64,000 nt of DNA from Anaerococcus vaginimassiliensis (GCF_900626155.1 NZ_LR130844.1:1-64000), one strand, 5' to 3'; shown: positions 15,793 through 25,992, numbered from the stretch's first letter. Notes: generated by a model not told the origin, from the letters alone. Translations and numbers: made by a program.

Positions 15793-16464
15793 ATGAAAAT
15801 TTTAATTTTAGGTTCTAATGGTGGAGTTGGGTCAAAAGTAACAGATATTTTAAAGGAAAATGACGCAGACTTTACTGCTAGCGTTAGAAATGAAAAAAAG
15901 CTAGAAGAACTAAAAAATAATGGTATAAACGTAAAATTGATAGATGTTGTTAATGATTCTATAGAAAATATGGCAGAAAGCTTTAAGGGATACGATAAAA
16001 TATTATTTTCTATAGGAGCTGGCGGCAAGGGTGGAGCTGAAAATACAGTCAAAGTTGACCTTGACGGAGCTATCAAAACTATGGATGCCGCTAAAAAAGC
16101 AGGAATAAAACAATATTATATGGTATCAACTTGGGATTCATCAAGAGAAGCTGTTGACAATCCAGACGACCCTATCAAAATTTATACTATTTGTAAGCAC
16201 TATGCAGACTTATATTTGAAAAATAATTCTGGCCTTACCTATACTATAATTCACCCATCATCACTAAATGATGAAGAAGGTAAGGGCTTAATAGAAGTTA
16301 CTAATACCCACTCAACCAAAGTGGCAGTCGATAAATCTATATCACGTAGTGATGTAGCTGAGGTTGTTAGCAAATTACTTTTAAGTGATGGATTTAAAAA
16401 CAAATCTATACAAATTGCAGCTGGAGATAACCCTATAGATGAGGCTTTAGCAAATATAGAATAA
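15793..16464 (+). CDS. NAD(P)-binding atypical short-chain dehydrogenase-like protein
   Basis: 223 aa. The Rossmann motif ILGSNGGVGSKV (GxxGxxG, about residues 5-16) opens an NmrA/atypical-SDR fold; IGAGGKGGAENT and the STWDSS segment follow the expected core strands. It resembles YhfK/YwnB-type NAD(P)H-binding proteins whose substrates are mostly unknown. The canonical YxxxK pair is not obvious, as in many atypical members. It is a single-gene unit: AGAAAGGA ribosome site, strong terminator, convergent with mtaB. Confidence 0.85.
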   Translation: MKILILGSNGGVGSKVTDILKENDADFTASVRNEKKLEELKNNGINVKLIDVVNDSIENMAESFKGYDKILFSIGAGGKGGAENTVKVDLDGAIKTMDAAKKAGIKQYYMVSTWDSSREAVDNPDDPIKIYTICKHYADLYLKNNSGLTYTIIHPSSLNDEEGKGLIEVTNTHSTKVAVDKSISRSDVAEVVSKLLLSDGFKNKSIQIAAGDNPIDEALANIE

Positions 16465-16466
16465 AC

Positions 16467-16494
16467 AAAAAGACAGTTTTTAACTGTCTTTTTT
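16467..16494. terminator. Bidirectional terminator between the SDR-like gene and mtaB
   Basis: AAAAAGACAGTT (16467-16478) pairs with AACTGTCTTTTT (16482-16493) around a TTT loop. A run on one side and T run on the other suit both convergent genes. Confidence 0.9.
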
Positions 16495-17790
16495 CTATAC
16501 AAGCTTTCCAATTAGTTCATCATCTTTTATTTTAGTAATCAGACAATCTCTTATCTCATTATCATCTATCTCATCTTTGACATTTACTCTTAGGTAGTTT
16601 GTTGAATATCCTGACTTATAACCATCCATGTCGGATTTAGATTCAAAGAGAACTGATAAAGTTTTTCCTATTTGCTTTTCCAAGAATTCTCTCTTGTTTA
16701 CTTGTTCAATCTCTTCTAATTCTTTTAGTCTTTCTTTTTTGATATTTCCATCAACTTCTGGATTCATAGTTGCAGCCTTAGTTCCATCTCTTTTAGAGTA
16801 TTTGAATAAATGAGTTTTGGCAAATTTAATATCTTTTACGAAATTCTTTGTTTCTATGTGATTTTCATCAGTTTCAGTTGGAAATCCTACTATGATATCA
16901 GTAGTTAGACCTGCATTTGGGAAAACTTCTCTGATTAGGTCAACTTTCTCCTTGAAAATTTTGGTATTATACTTGCGGTTCATTGCCTTTAATATGTCGT
17001 CAGATCCAGATTGAAGAGATAGGTGGAAATGATCACAGGCTTTTTTAGTCTCTCTCATCCTTTCTAGGAATTCCCTTGTAATATGTCTAGGCTCCATACT
17101 TGATAGTCTGATTCTCTCTATCCCATCTGTCTTTGCAACTTCTTCTATTACATCTATTAGGCTAGTTCCATTTTTTAAATCTTTGCCGTAACTTGATACA
17201 TGGATTCCTGTTAGGACAATCTCTTTGTATCCATTTTTGGAAAGTCTCTTTGCTTCATTTCTGATAGATTCCATATCTCTACTAGAAATATTTCCCCTAG
17301 CATAAGGTATTAAACAATATGAGCAATACATATTACAGCCATCTTGGATTTTCATGTAGGCTCTTGTCATTGCTTCTTGGTTAGATATTTCTAAGTCTTC
17401 TATAGTTTTAGTTTCACTTAGAGATAAAACCTTATCAATTGCTCCCTTATTTTGGAGTACATCTTCACAAAGATCTACTACTTCTTCTTTATTTCTAGAA
17501 CCCAGTACAATATCAACTCCCTCAATTTGAGAAACTTCTTCAGGTTTAACCTGTGAGTAACAACCCATTACAGCAATAACAGCTTCTGGATTGTCACGTC
17601 TTGCCCTAGATATCATCTGTCTAGATTTTCTATCAGACATATTTGTTACGGTACATGTGTTTATGACATATATGTCTGCATTTTCTTCTTTTTTCTTGTA
17701 ACCTCTAGCTTCGAAAATTTCTTCAACCGCTTCTGACTCGTATTGGTTGACTTTACAACCTAGAGTTATTATATTAAATGTATTATTCAT
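16495..17790 (-). CDS. mtaB: tRNA t6A37 methylthiotransferase
   Basis: 431 aa radical-SAM enzyme that adds the 2-methylthio group to t6A at position 37 of ANN-decoding tRNAs. The N-terminal UPF0004 domain has three cysteines (TLGCKVNQYES, NTCTVTN, VMGCYSQ). The radical-SAM cluster is CNMYCSYC (CxxxCxxC). A C-terminal TRAM region ends the protein. It starts in a TAATG overlap with the dnaJ stop, so it is the last gene of the heat-shock operon. Confidence 0.95.
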   Translation of the reverse strand: MNNTFNIITLGCKVNQYESEAVEEIFEARGYKKKEENADIYVINTCTVTNMSDRKSRQMISRARRDNPEAVIAVMGCYSQVKPEEVSQIEGVDIVLGSRNKEEVVDLCEDVLQNKGAIDKVLSLSETKTIEDLEISNQEAMTRAYMKIQDGCNMYCSYCLIPYARGNISSRDMESIRNEAKRLSKNGYKEIVLTGIHVSSYGKDLKNGTSLIDVIEEVAKTDGIERIRLSSMEPRHITREFLERMRETKKACDHFHLSLQSGSDDILKAMNRKYNTKIFKEKVDLIREVFPNAGLTTDIIVGFPTETDENHIETKNFVKDIKFAKTHLFKYSKRDGTKAATMNPEVDGNIKKERLKELEEIEQVNKREFLEKQIGKTLSVLFESKSDMDGYKSGYSTNYLRVNVKDEIDDNEIRDCLITKIKDDELIGKLV

Positions 17791-18917
17791 TAATCAAAAA
17801 AATCCTTAACTTTGCTAAAGAATGATTTTTCTTCTTTAACTTCTTCGCCACTTATATTAGCATAAGCTTCTAGAGCTTCTCTTTGCTCCTTGTTAAGCTT
17901 AGTTGGAGTTAAGACTTTGACATAGAAGTAAAGGTCTCCCTTTCTTTTTCTTCTCTTATCTTCGATTCCTTCTCCTTTGATTACAAATTTAGTTCCTGTT
18001 TGAGTTCCATGAGGAATCTCAAATTTCCTTGTATTTTTAAGGGTAGGAATTTCTATTTCTCCTCCAAGAGCAGCCTTAGTAAAACTTATTGGCATTTCGT
18101 AGTATATGTTTAGACCATCCCTTTTAAATATCTCATGTTCACTTACTCTAATTACTAGATAAAGGTCTCCATTAGGTCCGCCATTTTCTCCGACATGACC
18201 CTTGCCAGATACTCTCATAACATTGTTATTTTCAACACCTGCAGGTATATCTACTTTTACTTTCTCAGATTTAAATTCTTTACCTGATCCCTTGCAATTT
18301 GGACATGGTTCTTCGATTATTTCTCCTGTTCCAGAACATTTATCACAAGTTACAGTTCTAGACATGGTACCAAAGGCAGTTTGGCTAACTTCGTTATAGG
18401 CTCCTCTACCGTGACACTTATCACAAGTATGAACCTTGTCTGGATCTTTACTTTTCTTGCCATCACATACATGGCAGGTTACTTCATGTCTTATCTGAAT
18501 TTCTTTACTTACTCCAAAGGCAGATTCTTGGAAGGTTAAGTTTATGACTTGTTGGATATCATCTCCCTTGGTTGGCCTGTTGGCACTTTGACCTGATCCA
18601 AAGCCACCACCAAAAATATCTCCAAACAAATCACCAAATATATCACCAAATCCACCTTGGGAAAATCCTCCAAATCCACCAGCGCCACCAGCTCCTCCTT
18701 CAAAGGCAGCTGATCCAAATCTATCGTATTGGCTTCTTTTCTCTTCATCGGAAAGAATTTCATAGGCAAGTGTTGCTTCCTTAAATTTCTCAGCAGCTTC
18801 TTCATTGTCTGGATTAAGGTCTGGATGGTATTTTTTGGCAAGTTTTCTGTATTCTCTTTTAATTGATCCTTGGTCAGCAGTTTTATCTACACCAAGTACT
18901 TCATATGGGTCTCTCAT
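17790..18917 (-). CDS. dnaJ: Chaperone DnaJ
   Basis: 375 aa. The J domain (about 1-70) contains HPD in [13 protein letters not shown]-rich linker (about 75-115) is followed by four CxxCxGxG-type zinc repeats ([32 protein letters not shown]) and the C-terminal substrate domains. The first zinc repeat ends GKK where GxG is usual. It stimulates DnaK ATP hydrolysis. A terminator lies between dnaK and dnaJ, so its expression depends on read-through or another promoter. Confidence 0.97.
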   Translation of the reverse strand: MRDPYEVLGVDKTADQGSIKREYRKLAKKYHPDLNPDNEEAAEKFKEATLAYEILSDEEKRSQYDRFGSAAFEGGAGGAGGFGGFSQGGFGDIFGDLFGDIFGGGFGSGQSANRPTKGDDIQQVINLTFQESAFGVSKEIQIRHEVTCHVCDGKKSKDPDKVHTCDKCHGRGAYNEVSQTAFGTMSRTVTCDKCSGTGEIIEEPCPNCKGSGKEFKSEKVKVDIPAGVENNNVMRVSGKGHVGENGGPNGDLYLVIRVSEHEIFKRDGLNIYYEMPISFTKAALGGEIEIPTLKNTRKFEIPHGTQTGTKFVIKGEGIEDKRRKRKGDLYFYVKVLTPTKLNKEQREALEAYANISGEEVKEEKSFFSKVKDFFD

Positions 18918-18934
18918 TTATCCTCCATCCCACT

Positions 18935-18964
18935 AAAAAAAGCTATTTCACTATGGAAATAGCC
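18935..18964 (-). terminator. Terminator or attenuator between dnaK and dnaJ
   Basis: Minus-strand GCTATTTC (18963-18956) / GAAATAGC (18949-18942) followed by a T run. Only about 17 bases separate it from the dnaJ start, too few for a promoter, so it likely reduces dnaJ-mtaB expression relative to dnaK. Confidence 0.75.
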
Positions 18965-19026
18965 TCTTTTATTTTTATATAATTATACTCTCTTGATAAT
19001 TACTTGCAATCTTTTAGTATTTTGAT

Positions 19027-20835
19027 TTATTCTTCGTCTTCGTCTATAACTTCGTAGTCAGCATCTACTACATCTTCATCTGTTGAGCCTTCTGCTCCAG
19101 CTTCTTGACCTTGATACATTTTTTCACTCATTGAGTAAATCTTTTGTGTCAATTCTTCTGTTTTAGCCTTGATATCTTCAGTATTGTCAGATGCAATAGC
19201 TTCTTCTAGATCTTTAATCTTAGCCTCTACTTCTTCTTTTTCAGGACCTTCAAGTTTTGCTTCTTCTATAGTCTTTTTAGCTTGGTAAACAAGGTTTTCT
19301 GCATTGTTTTTAGCGTCTATTCCTTCTTTTTTCTTCTTATCTTCTTCAGCAAACTTTTCAGCTTCTTTTACTTTTTTATCGATTTCTTCTTCTGATAAGT
19401 TAGAAGATGAAGTAATTGTAATCTTTTGTTCTTTTCCTGAACCTTGGTCCTTAGCTGTTACGTTTACTATACCGTTAGCATCAATATCGAAAGTAACTTC
19501 GATTTGTGGAACACCACGTCTTGCTGCAGGTATACCTGTTAGTTGGAATCTACCTAGTGTAGTATTATCTGCTGCCATCTCACGTTCACCTTGAACAACA
19601 TGGATATCTACTTCAGTTTGTCCGTCAGCTGCAGTTGTAAATACTTGAGATTTCTTTGTTGGAATAGTTGTATTTCTTTCGATAAGTTTTGTAGCAACTC
19701 CACCTAGTGTTTCAATACCTAGTGATAGAGGTGTTACGTCAAGTAATAATAAGTCTTTAACTTCACCACTTAGTACACCACCTTGGATAGCTGCACCTAA
19801 AGCAACACATTCGTCAGGGTTTATATCTCTTTGAGGTTCTTTTCCAATTAAGTTTTTAACTAGTTCTTGAACTGCTGGAACTCTTGTAGATCCACCAACT
19901 AGAAGAACCTTCTCGATATCGCTTGCTGATAATCCAGCATCTTTTAGGGCATCTTCTACTGGTTTTTTAGTTTCATCTACTAGATGTTTTGTTAGTTCAT
20001 CAAATTTAGCTCTTGATATTGTTTTTTCTAAGTGAACAGGTTGACCATCTACTGCTGTTATAAATGGTAGAGATACGCTTGTTGTAACTGTTGAAGATAA
20101 TTCTTTCTTAGCTTTTTCTGCTGCATCTTTTAGTCTTTGCATAGCTGTAAGATCTTTAGTTAAGTCTACACCAGTTTCTTTTTTGAATTCACTTGCTAAG
20201 AAATCTACTAATGCGTGGTCGAAGTCATCTCCACCTAGTTTGTTGTTACCTCTTGTAGATAGTACTTCAAATACTCCATCTCCTACTTCTAGGATAGAAA
20301 CATCAAATGTACCACCACCAAGGTCATATACCATAATCTTAGATTGATCAGTTTCTTTGTCCATACCATAAGCAAGAGCTGCTGCTGTTGGTTCGTTTAT
20401 AATTCTATCTACCTTTAGTCCTGCTATTTGTCCAGCATCTTTTGTAGCTTGTCTTTGAGCATCTGTAAAGTATGCAGGTACTGTGATAACTGCGTTTGTA
20501 ACTGTATCATTTAGGTAGCTTTCAGCATCTGCTTTTAGTTTTTGAAGAATCATTGCAGAAATTTCTTCTGGTGTGTAAGTTTTACCATCAATTTCTGGTG
20601 TCTTCCAATCAGTTCCCATTTCTCTTTTAACTGATGCGATTGTTCTATCTGGGTTTGTTAGTGCTTGTCTTTTTGCTGTTTCACCAACAAGTCTTTCTCC
20701 ATCTTTTGAGAAAGCTACTATAGATGGTGTAGTTCTATTTCCTTCAGCATTTGGAATTATAGTAGAGCTTCCACCTTCCATAACTGCTACTGCTGAGTTT
20801 GTAGTACCTAAGTCAATTCCTATAATTTTAGCCAT
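19027..20835 (-). CDS. dnaK: Chaperone DnaK (Hsp70)
   Basis: 602 aa, typical of Gram-positive DnaK that lacks the short insert found in Gram-negative forms. The ATPase domain starts [18 protein letters not shown] and includes [12 protein letters not shown] and [13 protein letters not shown]; the substrate domain follows [17 protein letters not shown]. The acidic tail ends [10 protein letters not shown]. It refolds proteins together with GrpE and DnaJ. It lies 12 bases after grpE. Confidence 0.98.
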   Translation of the reverse strand: MAKIIGIDLGTTNSAVAVMEGGSSTIIPNAEGNRTTPSIVAFSKDGERLVGETAKRQALTNPDRTIASVKREMGTDWKTPEIDGKTYTPEEISAMILQKLKADAESYLNDTVTNAVITVPAYFTDAQRQATKDAGQIAGLKVDRIINEPTAAALAYGMDKETDQSKIMVYDLGGGTFDVSILEVGDGVFEVLSTRGNNKLGGDDFDHALVDFLASEFKKETGVDLTKDLTAMQRLKDAAEKAKKELSSTVTTSVSLPFITAVDGQPVHLEKTISRAKFDELTKHLVDETKKPVEDALKDAGLSASDIEKVLLVGGSTRVPAVQELVKNLIGKEPQRDINPDECVALGAAIQGGVLSGEVKDLLLLDVTPLSLGIETLGGVATKLIERNTTIPTKKSQVFTTAADGQTEVDIHVVQGEREMAADNTTLGRFQLTGIPAARRGVPQIEVTFDIDANGIVNVTAKDQGSGKEQKITITSSSNLSEEEIDKKVKEAEKFAEEDKKKKEGIDAKNNAENLVYQAKKTIEEAKLEGPEKEEVEAKIKDLEEAIASDNTEDIKAKTEELTQKIYSMSEKMYQGQEAGAEGSTDEDVVDADYEVIDEDEE

Positions 20836-20847
20836 ATAATTTTCCTC

Positions 20848-21390
20848 CTATTTACTTACTTTAACCATAGCAGGTCTAAGTACTCTTCCGTTAAGTTTGT
20901 ATCCTTTTTGGAAAGTTTCTATGATGTGATTTTCTTCTACTGAATCAGATTCTTCTGTAAGAACAGCTTGATGGAAATTGTGGTCAAACTCACATCCATC
21001 AGATTCGATTTCCTCTAATCCTTCATTTTCTAGAACCTTCATCAATTCTTTCCTCGTCATTATTACTCCTTCAACAAAGGCGTCATTTTCATCTGCCTTA
21101 GCTAGGGCTCTGTCAAGGTTATCAATTACTGGTAGAAGTTTTTCTATTAGTGCGCTTTGGGCAAATTTCTTAAAATCTGCCTTATTAGCTTCTTCTCTTT
21201 TCTTATAATTTGTAAAGTCTGCAAGAAGTCTTTGATAACTTTCTTGGTATTCATTCACCTTCTCGCTATCATCATTTTTTTCATCTTCGCTTTCATCATC
21301 GACGATTTCAGCTTCGATGTATTCTTCTTCATCCTCTATTCGTTCATCTTCTATATCTAAATTTTCATCTTTTTTGTTTTCTTCTGCCAA
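20848..21390 (-). CDS. grpE: Nucleotide exchange factor GrpE
   Basis: 180 aa. A very acidic disordered N-terminus (about 1-45) precedes the long dimer helix (YQRLLADFTNYKKREEANK) and the C-terminal beta domain ending NGRVLRPAMVKVSK. It releases ADP from DnaK. It stands between hrcA and dnaK with short gaps, in one operon under CIRCE. Confidence 0.97.
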   Translation of the reverse strand: MAEENKKDENLDIEDERIEDEEEYIEAEIVDDESEDEKNDDSEKVNEYQESYQRLLADFTNYKKREEANKADFKKFAQSALIEKLLPVIDNLDRALAKADENDAFVEGVIMTRKELMKVLENEGLEEIESDGCEFDHNFHQAVLTEESDSVEENHIIETFQKGYKLNGRVLRPAMVKVSK

Positions 21391-21405
21391 GACATTTACC
21401 TTCCT

Positions 21406-22428
21406 TTACTTATTTAATAAATCGGAAATCATATTTATACTTGCTATTACTTCTTTATAGTTAATTCTAGTAAGTCCGACTATACCAATCTTTCCTACAG
21501 TGTTTTCATCAATATCGAAGTAAGAAGTTATAACTGTTGTCTCCTTCAATTGCTCTATCGGGTTTTCCTCTCCGATAGTAATTACAAGACTCTCATTGTC
21601 AATATCTGACCAAAGATCTTTTATTATATCCTTACTATCAAAAAGTTTAATAAATTCCTTAGCTTTAGCCAAATCATCAAATTCTTTGAAATTGAAAATA
21701 TTTCCAATTCCCTCAATTCTGACATCTCTATTTAACTCATCTTTAGCATTATTAGAAATCCTCTTTCCTACTATATCTATAAGTCTAATATAACTGTCAA
21801 GAATTTCTCCTCTAAGATTTTCTAATTTTGTAGGAATATCAGAAATATTTGCTCCTACAAGGTCTTTTCTTAGTATCTGATTTAATATATCTAAATCATC
21901 TTCATTTATCGGATAATCAAGAAATATCTGATCATTTAATATAAGACCATTATCAAATATAGCTATCAAAAGTAAGACATTCTCGCTAACTTTCATAAGT
22001 TCTATATTTATTATCTTAGAAACATCTTTCTTAAAACTTACAGAAACAGCCGTCAAATTGGTCATCTTTGCCAAAGTTTTTGTTGCAGTCTCTATGATGT
22101 CACTAGCGTTGTGGTATCTCTTATCCATTAGCCTTCTCATATTTTGTGATTTGTCACTATCAAAAGCACTGATAAGACCATTTTCTAAAAGATAATCGAC
22201 AAACAGCCTATATCCTTTATCAGAAGGTAATCTGCCACTAGATGTATGAGCTTTCTTTAAAAGACCCTTCTTTTCTAGAGAACTCATATCGTTTCTAATA
22301 GTAGCCGGCGATACATCAAACGAGTAATCATCAGCTAAAGACTTAGAACCAACTGGCTCTCCCTTAAAAATGTATGAGTCAATGATAGAGAAAAGTATTT
22401 GCATTCTTCTATCTTTCAAAGCTTTCAC
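21406..22428 (-). CDS. hrcA: Heat-inducible transcription repressor HrcA
   Basis: 340 aa. The N-terminal winged helix (RRMQILFSIIDSYIFKGEPVGSKSLADDY..VSPATIRNDM, shown abbreviated) and the C-terminal GAF-like region fit HrcA. It represses the operon through CIRCE and is kept active by GroE. First gene of hrcA-grpE-dnaK-dnaJ-mtaB. The CIRCE element ends five bases ahead of the ATG. Confidence 0.97.
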   Translation of the reverse strand: MKALKDRRMQILFSIIDSYIFKGEPVGSKSLADDYSFDVSPATIRNDMSSLEKKGLLKKAHTSSGRLPSDKGYRLFVDYLLENGLISAFDSDKSQNMRRLMDKRYHNASDIIETATKTLAKMTNLTAVSVSFKKDVSKIINIELMKVSENVLLLIAIFDNGLILNDQIFLDYPINEDDLDILNQILRKDLVGANISDIPTKLENLRGEILDSYIRLIDIVGKRISNNAKDELNRDVRIEGIGNIFNFKEFDDLAKAKEFIKLFDSKDIIKDLWSDIDNESLVITIGEENPIEQLKETTVITSYFDIDENTVGKIGIVGLTRINYKEVIASINMISDLLNK

Positions 22429-22432
22429 TCCT

Positions 22433-22459
22433 TTAGCACTCTTTGCTCCCGACTGCTAA
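22433..22459 (-). promoter_or_regulatory. CIRCE operator of HrcA
   Basis: TTAGCACTC, nine bases, GACTGCTAA: the CIRCE inverted repeat with one mismatch in the right arm (GACTGCTAA for GAGTGCTAA). It covers the expected transcription start of the hrcA operon. Confidence 0.95.
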
Positions 22460-22463
22460 GATT

Positions 22464-22491
22464 AATATACTGAGTATAAATTTAATGTCAA
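22464..22491 (-). promoter_or_regulatory. Promoter of hrcA-grpE-dnaK-dnaJ-mtaB
   Basis: Minus-strand TTGACA (22491-22486), 16-base spacer, TATATT (22469-22464), followed directly by CIRCE. Confidence 0.85.
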
Positions 22492-22588
22492 GTCTTTTTT
22501 AAAAAATATTATTTTTTCTTATTTGCGAGGAATAATATTTGAAGAATTACTTGTTAATTTTAACTTTCCATAAAAATAACAAAAATAT

Positions 22589-22622
22589 AACCAGCGCTTA
22601 TTATATAAGGCTGGCTATTTAT
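22589..22622 (-). terminator. Terminator-like hairpin after the 3-hydroxyacyl-CoA dehydrogenase gene
   Basis: Minus-strand AGCCAGCCTTAT pairs with ATAAGCGCTGGTT with a small internal mismatch. The U-tract is poor, so this is a moderate call. Confidence 0.5.
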
Positions 22623-22636
22623 TTTATCTGTATTTC

Positions 22637-23587
22637 TTATTTATATTTATAGAAACCTTGTCCAGTTTCAATTCCCTTATGACCCTTTCTATCCATCTCT
22701 TTTAATTTTAAAACTGCTTTACCAATTGGAGAATTTGGATCACTTGCCTCAGGTCTTCTGCTGATAATATTTAATACTGTTGTTATTCCAACAATATCTA
22801 TTATTTCAAAAGGTCCACGAGGTGAACCTGTACCAATTTTCCAGTCCATATCAATATCTACCGGATCCGCAACGTCATCTCCATAAAGCGTTAATCCAGA
22901 ATAAATAACAGGAACTAGAATTGAGTTAAGTATATAACCTGGTTGTTCCTTTTTAATGACTGCTGGATACATTCCAATATTTTTCGCAAAACCTATGACA
23001 GTTTCAAAAGCTTCATCACTTGTTTTGTCGTGTTTCATAACTTCTGCTAAATTTTGTCTGTGAATGTTATTAGCAAAGTGAAGGCTTAAGAATTTTTCTT
23101 CTCTACCTGTATATTCTCTAAATGTTGAAGGCAACAAGGTTGATGAGTTAGTTACAAGTATAGCATCATCCTTTAAGTAAGGAGCGATTTTTTCATAAAA
23201 TGCTTTCTTCTCATCAACTATCTCTGCTATAGCCTCTATAACCAGGTCTGCATCTGAAAAAGCTTCTTCTAAATCTGTAGTATATTTCATTCCTTCATAA
23301 ACTTTTTCATTAGTTTCTTTTAGCTCTTCTATCCTACTTATATTTATTTCTTCCTTATCTTTGAAAAATGATCTAGGATAATCCGGATTTTCTGCTCCGA
23401 TGTATTTTACTGCAAGGTCTAGTTCTTTAGCATATACGCTATGTATATGTTCTATTCTTGGCTTTATTCTTTCTATAGAATCATCTCTCCTACCCCAAAT
23501 TGTTACATTAAATCCATGAAAAGCAGTGATATAAGCTATCTGCGCACCTAATACACCGCCGCCGGCAATCGTTACATTTTTAATCAT
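22637..23587 (-). CDS. 3-hydroxyacyl-CoA dehydrogenase family protein
   Basis: 316 aa. The NAD-binding motif is IAGGGVLGAQIAY (GxGxxG-like, about residues 6-18). The catalytic-His region is SLHFANNIHR, and the C-terminal helical dimerisation domain has RPEASDPNSPIG. The family reduces 3-oxoacyl-CoA or oxidises 3-hydroxyacyl-CoA, as in butyrate formation or fatty acid turnover. No thiolase, crotonase or acyl-CoA dehydrogenase gene is nearby, so the pathway cannot be assigned here. It is a monocistronic-looking gene between hrcA and hemW. Confidence 0.88.
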   Translation of the reverse strand: MIKNVTIAGGGVLGAQIAYITAFHGFNVTIWGRRDDSIERIKPRIEHIHSVYAKELDLAVKYIGAENPDYPRSFFKDKEEINISRIEELKETNEKVYEGMKYTTDLEEAFSDADLVIEAIAEIVDEKKAFYEKIAPYLKDDAILVTNSSTLLPSTFREYTGREEKFLSLHFANNIHRQNLAEVMKHDKTSDEAFETVIGFAKNIGMYPAVIKKEQPGYILNSILVPVIYSGLTLYGDDVADPVDIDMDWKIGTGSPRGPFEIIDIVGITTVLNIISRRPEASDPNSPIGKAVLKLKEMDRKGHKGIETGQGFYKYK

Positions 23588-23657
23588 AATAAACTCCTTT
23601 ATCTTACTCTTATTAATCTACCCAATTTTTAGAATTTAAGTCATAATTTTAGTAGTT

Positions 23658-24776
23658 TTATATTATTTCAACAAAAAATTCATTAGATAAAATCATGCCT
23701 TTTTTTGTAAAAGAAAAGTGTGAATTTATTTCAAAAAAATCTTGATCTTTAAATTTGTCTATAGTTTTTTGATATTTTTCTAAAAAATCACAGCCAAATT
23801 TTTCCCTAAATGTTTCTAAATCGATCCCTTCTCTTTCTCTTAGCTTAAAAATTATATATTCTTTTTCGCGCTCATCAAAGCTTATAAATTCCCTAGCTTC
23901 TATTGGATATTTACCACTTTTAATTAACTTATCATATTTTACAAAGTTTCTAACATTTGTGTATCTTGCATTTGATAGAAAACCTGCAGCGGCAAGCCCA
24001 AATGAAACATATCCATCTATATTCCAATATTTTTTGTTGTGGATAGATTCTTTATTTTTCCTAGAAAAATTAGATATCTCATAGCGACTTAGCCCTAACT
24101 TATCTAACTCATCTACTATAAAAGAAAAAATATCTACTTCAAGATCAGTATCCATGAGCTTTAACTCACCCTTCTGGTCTAAATTATAAAAAAGAGAACC
24201 CTTATCTAGGATTAGCGAGTACCAAGAAATATGGTCTGGTTCAAGTTTTTTAACCATTTCTAAGTCTTTTTTTACAGAATCAAAATCCTGACCAGGAAGG
24301 TTTAACATCAAATCGAAAGAAAGGTCAAAGTCAAATTCCTTAATCAATAAAATATCATTTATAGCAATCATCGAGGTGTGATTTCTACCGATATTTTTAA
24401 GAACTTTATCATCGAAACTTTGAACGCCAAGAGAAATCCTAGTTACTCCAAGTTTCTTATAAGTTTCAATTTTATGCCTATTAATAGAGTTTGGATTGCA
24501 CTCTATAGTAAATTCTTTAATATCAGTAGGAAATTTCTTTATTTCTTCTACAATTTTTATAATATGCTTATCATCTATGTATGAAGGTGTTCCTCCTCCA
24601 ATGTAGATGCTATCAATAACAAGATCCATATTTTTCCTATACATCTGTATTTCTTTTATTAAATTGTCTATATACCCGTCAATCCAACCTTCAAGATTAG
24701 AAAATGCAGCAAAGTCACAATAATAACATTTTTTCTCACAAAAAGGAATGTGGATATAACAACCTACTTTTTCCAT
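23658..24776 (-). CDS. hemW: Radical SAM haem chaperone HemW-like protein
   Basis: 372 aa. The cluster CEKKCYYCDF (CxxxCxxC with the extra C-terminal F typical of HemW) is near residue 12, followed by IGGGTPSYI and GVQSFDDKVLKNIGR. HemW inserts haem into proteins; many anaerobes annotate it as oxygen-independent coproporphyrinogen oxidase, which is usually wrong when the extra Cys is absent. In Firmicutes it normally sits between lepA and hrcA, as it does here apart from the inserted genes 24.8-27.4 kb. Confidence 0.9.
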   Translation of the reverse strand: MEKVGCYIHIPFCEKKCYYCDFAAFSNLEGWIDGYIDNLIKEIQMYRKNMDLVIDSIYIGGGTPSYIDDKHIIKIVEEIKKFPTDIKEFTIECNPNSINRHKIETYKKLGVTRISLGVQSFDDKVLKNIGRNHTSMIAINDILLIKEFDFDLSFDLMLNLPGQDFDSVKKDLEMVKKLEPDHISWYSLILDKGSLFYNLDQKGELKLMDTDLEVDIFSFIVDELDKLGLSRYEISNFSRKNKESIHNKKYWNIDGYVSFGLAAAGFLSNARYTNVRNFVKYDKLIKSGKYPIEAREFISFDEREKEYIIFKLREREGIDLETFREKFGCDFLEKYQKTIDKFKDQDFFEINSHFSFTKKGMILSNEFFVEII

Positions 24777-24808
24777 AACTACTCCTTACTTGTATTTTAC
24801 TCCAAAGA

Positions 24809-24831
24809 AAAAAGATGAGCTGAACTCATCT
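24809..24831 (-). terminator. Terminator of the reductase/cupin/GNAT unit
   Basis: Minus-strand AGATGAG / CTCATCT with a TTCAG loop and six T after it. The stop codon TGA of the GNAT-cupin gene lies inside the stem. Confidence 0.88.
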
Positions 24832-25668
24832 AATCTTTGTTTCAACTATTATAAAACTCGCATCTCGTAAAATTTCTAAGTTTATCTTATCGTTTGGATT
24901 AGCTATAATTAAATCTCCACCAATATATAACTTTGATTCATACTGAATCATTCCGTTTTTTACAAAAATAAGAATATTAGAAAAATCGCTATTTAAGGTT
25001 AAGCTTTTACCTTGAGGTAATTTTTTTTCAGATATCATTTGATTAGAGTTTGATGAATCTATTATTGAGTCATTAACTTTTGATTTCTCCTGTTTTTTCT
25101 TATTTTCTAGGTATTGATCGTAATCTTCTTTTGATAAAATATATTCATGGGTTACTTCCATTGTTCCCATGTTAGTTTTTACCAAATGAGAAGAAAAATA
25201 CTTGTAGTTAAATTTTTTGTGGATATTTTTAGACTTGAAATTACCTCTAAAATGCCCACCAACAACTGCATCCAAACCTATATCATTGAACAAATAATCT
25301 AAAACAAGCTCCAAGGATTCAGTCATAAGATATTGTCTGTGAAAATCTTGAGATAATACAAATCCTATCTCAACTGCCCTCTTATCATTTAAATCCTCAA
25401 AAAAATCTTCATCATAAGGATGAATACCTATAGAACCAATAACTTGACCGTCTTTTTCTATGGCTAAAATATTTTTATCTCTAATAAATTTATCTAATAT
25501 TTTCTTACTATCTTCTATAGACTCATGATGAAACCAACCTGCAGATTCTCCAAGTCCTGGAGTTTTTGCATAAAGGTAAAAATCTTCTAGGTCATCTTTT
25601 TTGAAAGGTCTTAGCCTTATCCTATCACCTTCAAGAGTTACATCACTTACATCAAGTTTAATATTCAT
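24826..25668 (-). CDS. GNAT N-acetyltransferase fused to a C-terminal cupin-like domain
   Basis: 280 aa. Residues about 10-180 are a RimJ/RimL-type GNAT domain (RIRLRPFKKDDLEDFY, IGSIGIHPYDED, EIGFVLSQDFHRQYLMTE). A charged, serine-rich linker (about 185-215) leads to about 65 residues with a cupin-like strand pattern (KSLTLNSDFSNILIFVKNG, IGGDLIIANPND). That tail resembles the small cupin encoded directly upstream. GNAT proteins of this group acetylate protein N-termini or small amines. Operon with the cupin (28-base gap) and a flavin reductase. The fusion is unusual; function unknown. Confidence 0.75.
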   Translation of the reverse strand: MNIKLDVSDVTLEGDRIRLRPFKKDDLEDFYLYAKTPGLGESAGWFHHESIEDSKKILDKFIRDKNILAIEKDGQVIGSIGIHPYDEDFFEDLNDKRAVEIGFVLSQDFHRQYLMTESLELVLDYLFNDIGLDAVVGGHFRGNFKSKNIHKKFNYKYFSSHLVKTNMGTMEVTHEYILSKEDYDQYLENKKKQEKSKVNDSIIDSSNSNQMISEKKLPQGKSLTLNSDFSNILIFVKNGMIQYESKLYIGGDLIIANPNDKINLEILRDASFIIVETKIR

Positions 25669-25696
25669 ATAAATCTCCTATGTAAAGGCGACCTAT

Positions 25697-25984
25697 TTAA
25701 ATTGCCGCCTTTATAACCATCAAGTCGCTATCTTCTATTGCTTTTAGAGCATGGGTTTCATCAGGATTCAATACAATAATATCTCCAGGGATAATTATTT
25801 TATTGCTATCTTCACCAGAAAAATCAACCTTGCCCTTATAAATCACGACAATTACACTCTTATCCGACTTATGACTTGGTATTTCCTCGCCACTTTTTAT
25901 TTGTAGGTGAGTTACTTGTAGCTTATTCTCATCTACAAGGTGTTCAAATTTTCCATCTAGTATATTAGCGCTTATTTTTTTCAT
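25697..25984 (-). CDS. Small single-domain cupin protein
   Basis: 95 aa, one cupin barrel: LQIKSGEEIPSHKSDKSVIVVIYKG matches the first cupin motif, and PGDIIVLNPDETHALKA the second with its conserved His. Only some of the usual metal ligands (His in PSHKS, His in ETHAL) are visible. It may bind a metal or act as a small sensor. It has an AGGAGG site and lies 8 bases after the reductase gene. The GNAT gene downstream carries a similar domain. Confidence 0.8.
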   Translation of the reverse strand: MKKISANILDGKFEHLVDENKLQVTHLQIKSGEEIPSHKSDKSVIVVIYKGKVDFSGEDSNKIIIPGDIIVLNPDETHALKAIEDSDLMVIKAAI

Positions 25985-25992
25985 ATATCCTC

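Noticed and set aside
22637-23587. Part of a butyrate-synthesis operon
   Set aside because: No thiolase, crotonase, acyl-CoA dehydrogenase or Etf gene is next to it, so only the enzyme family can be stated.
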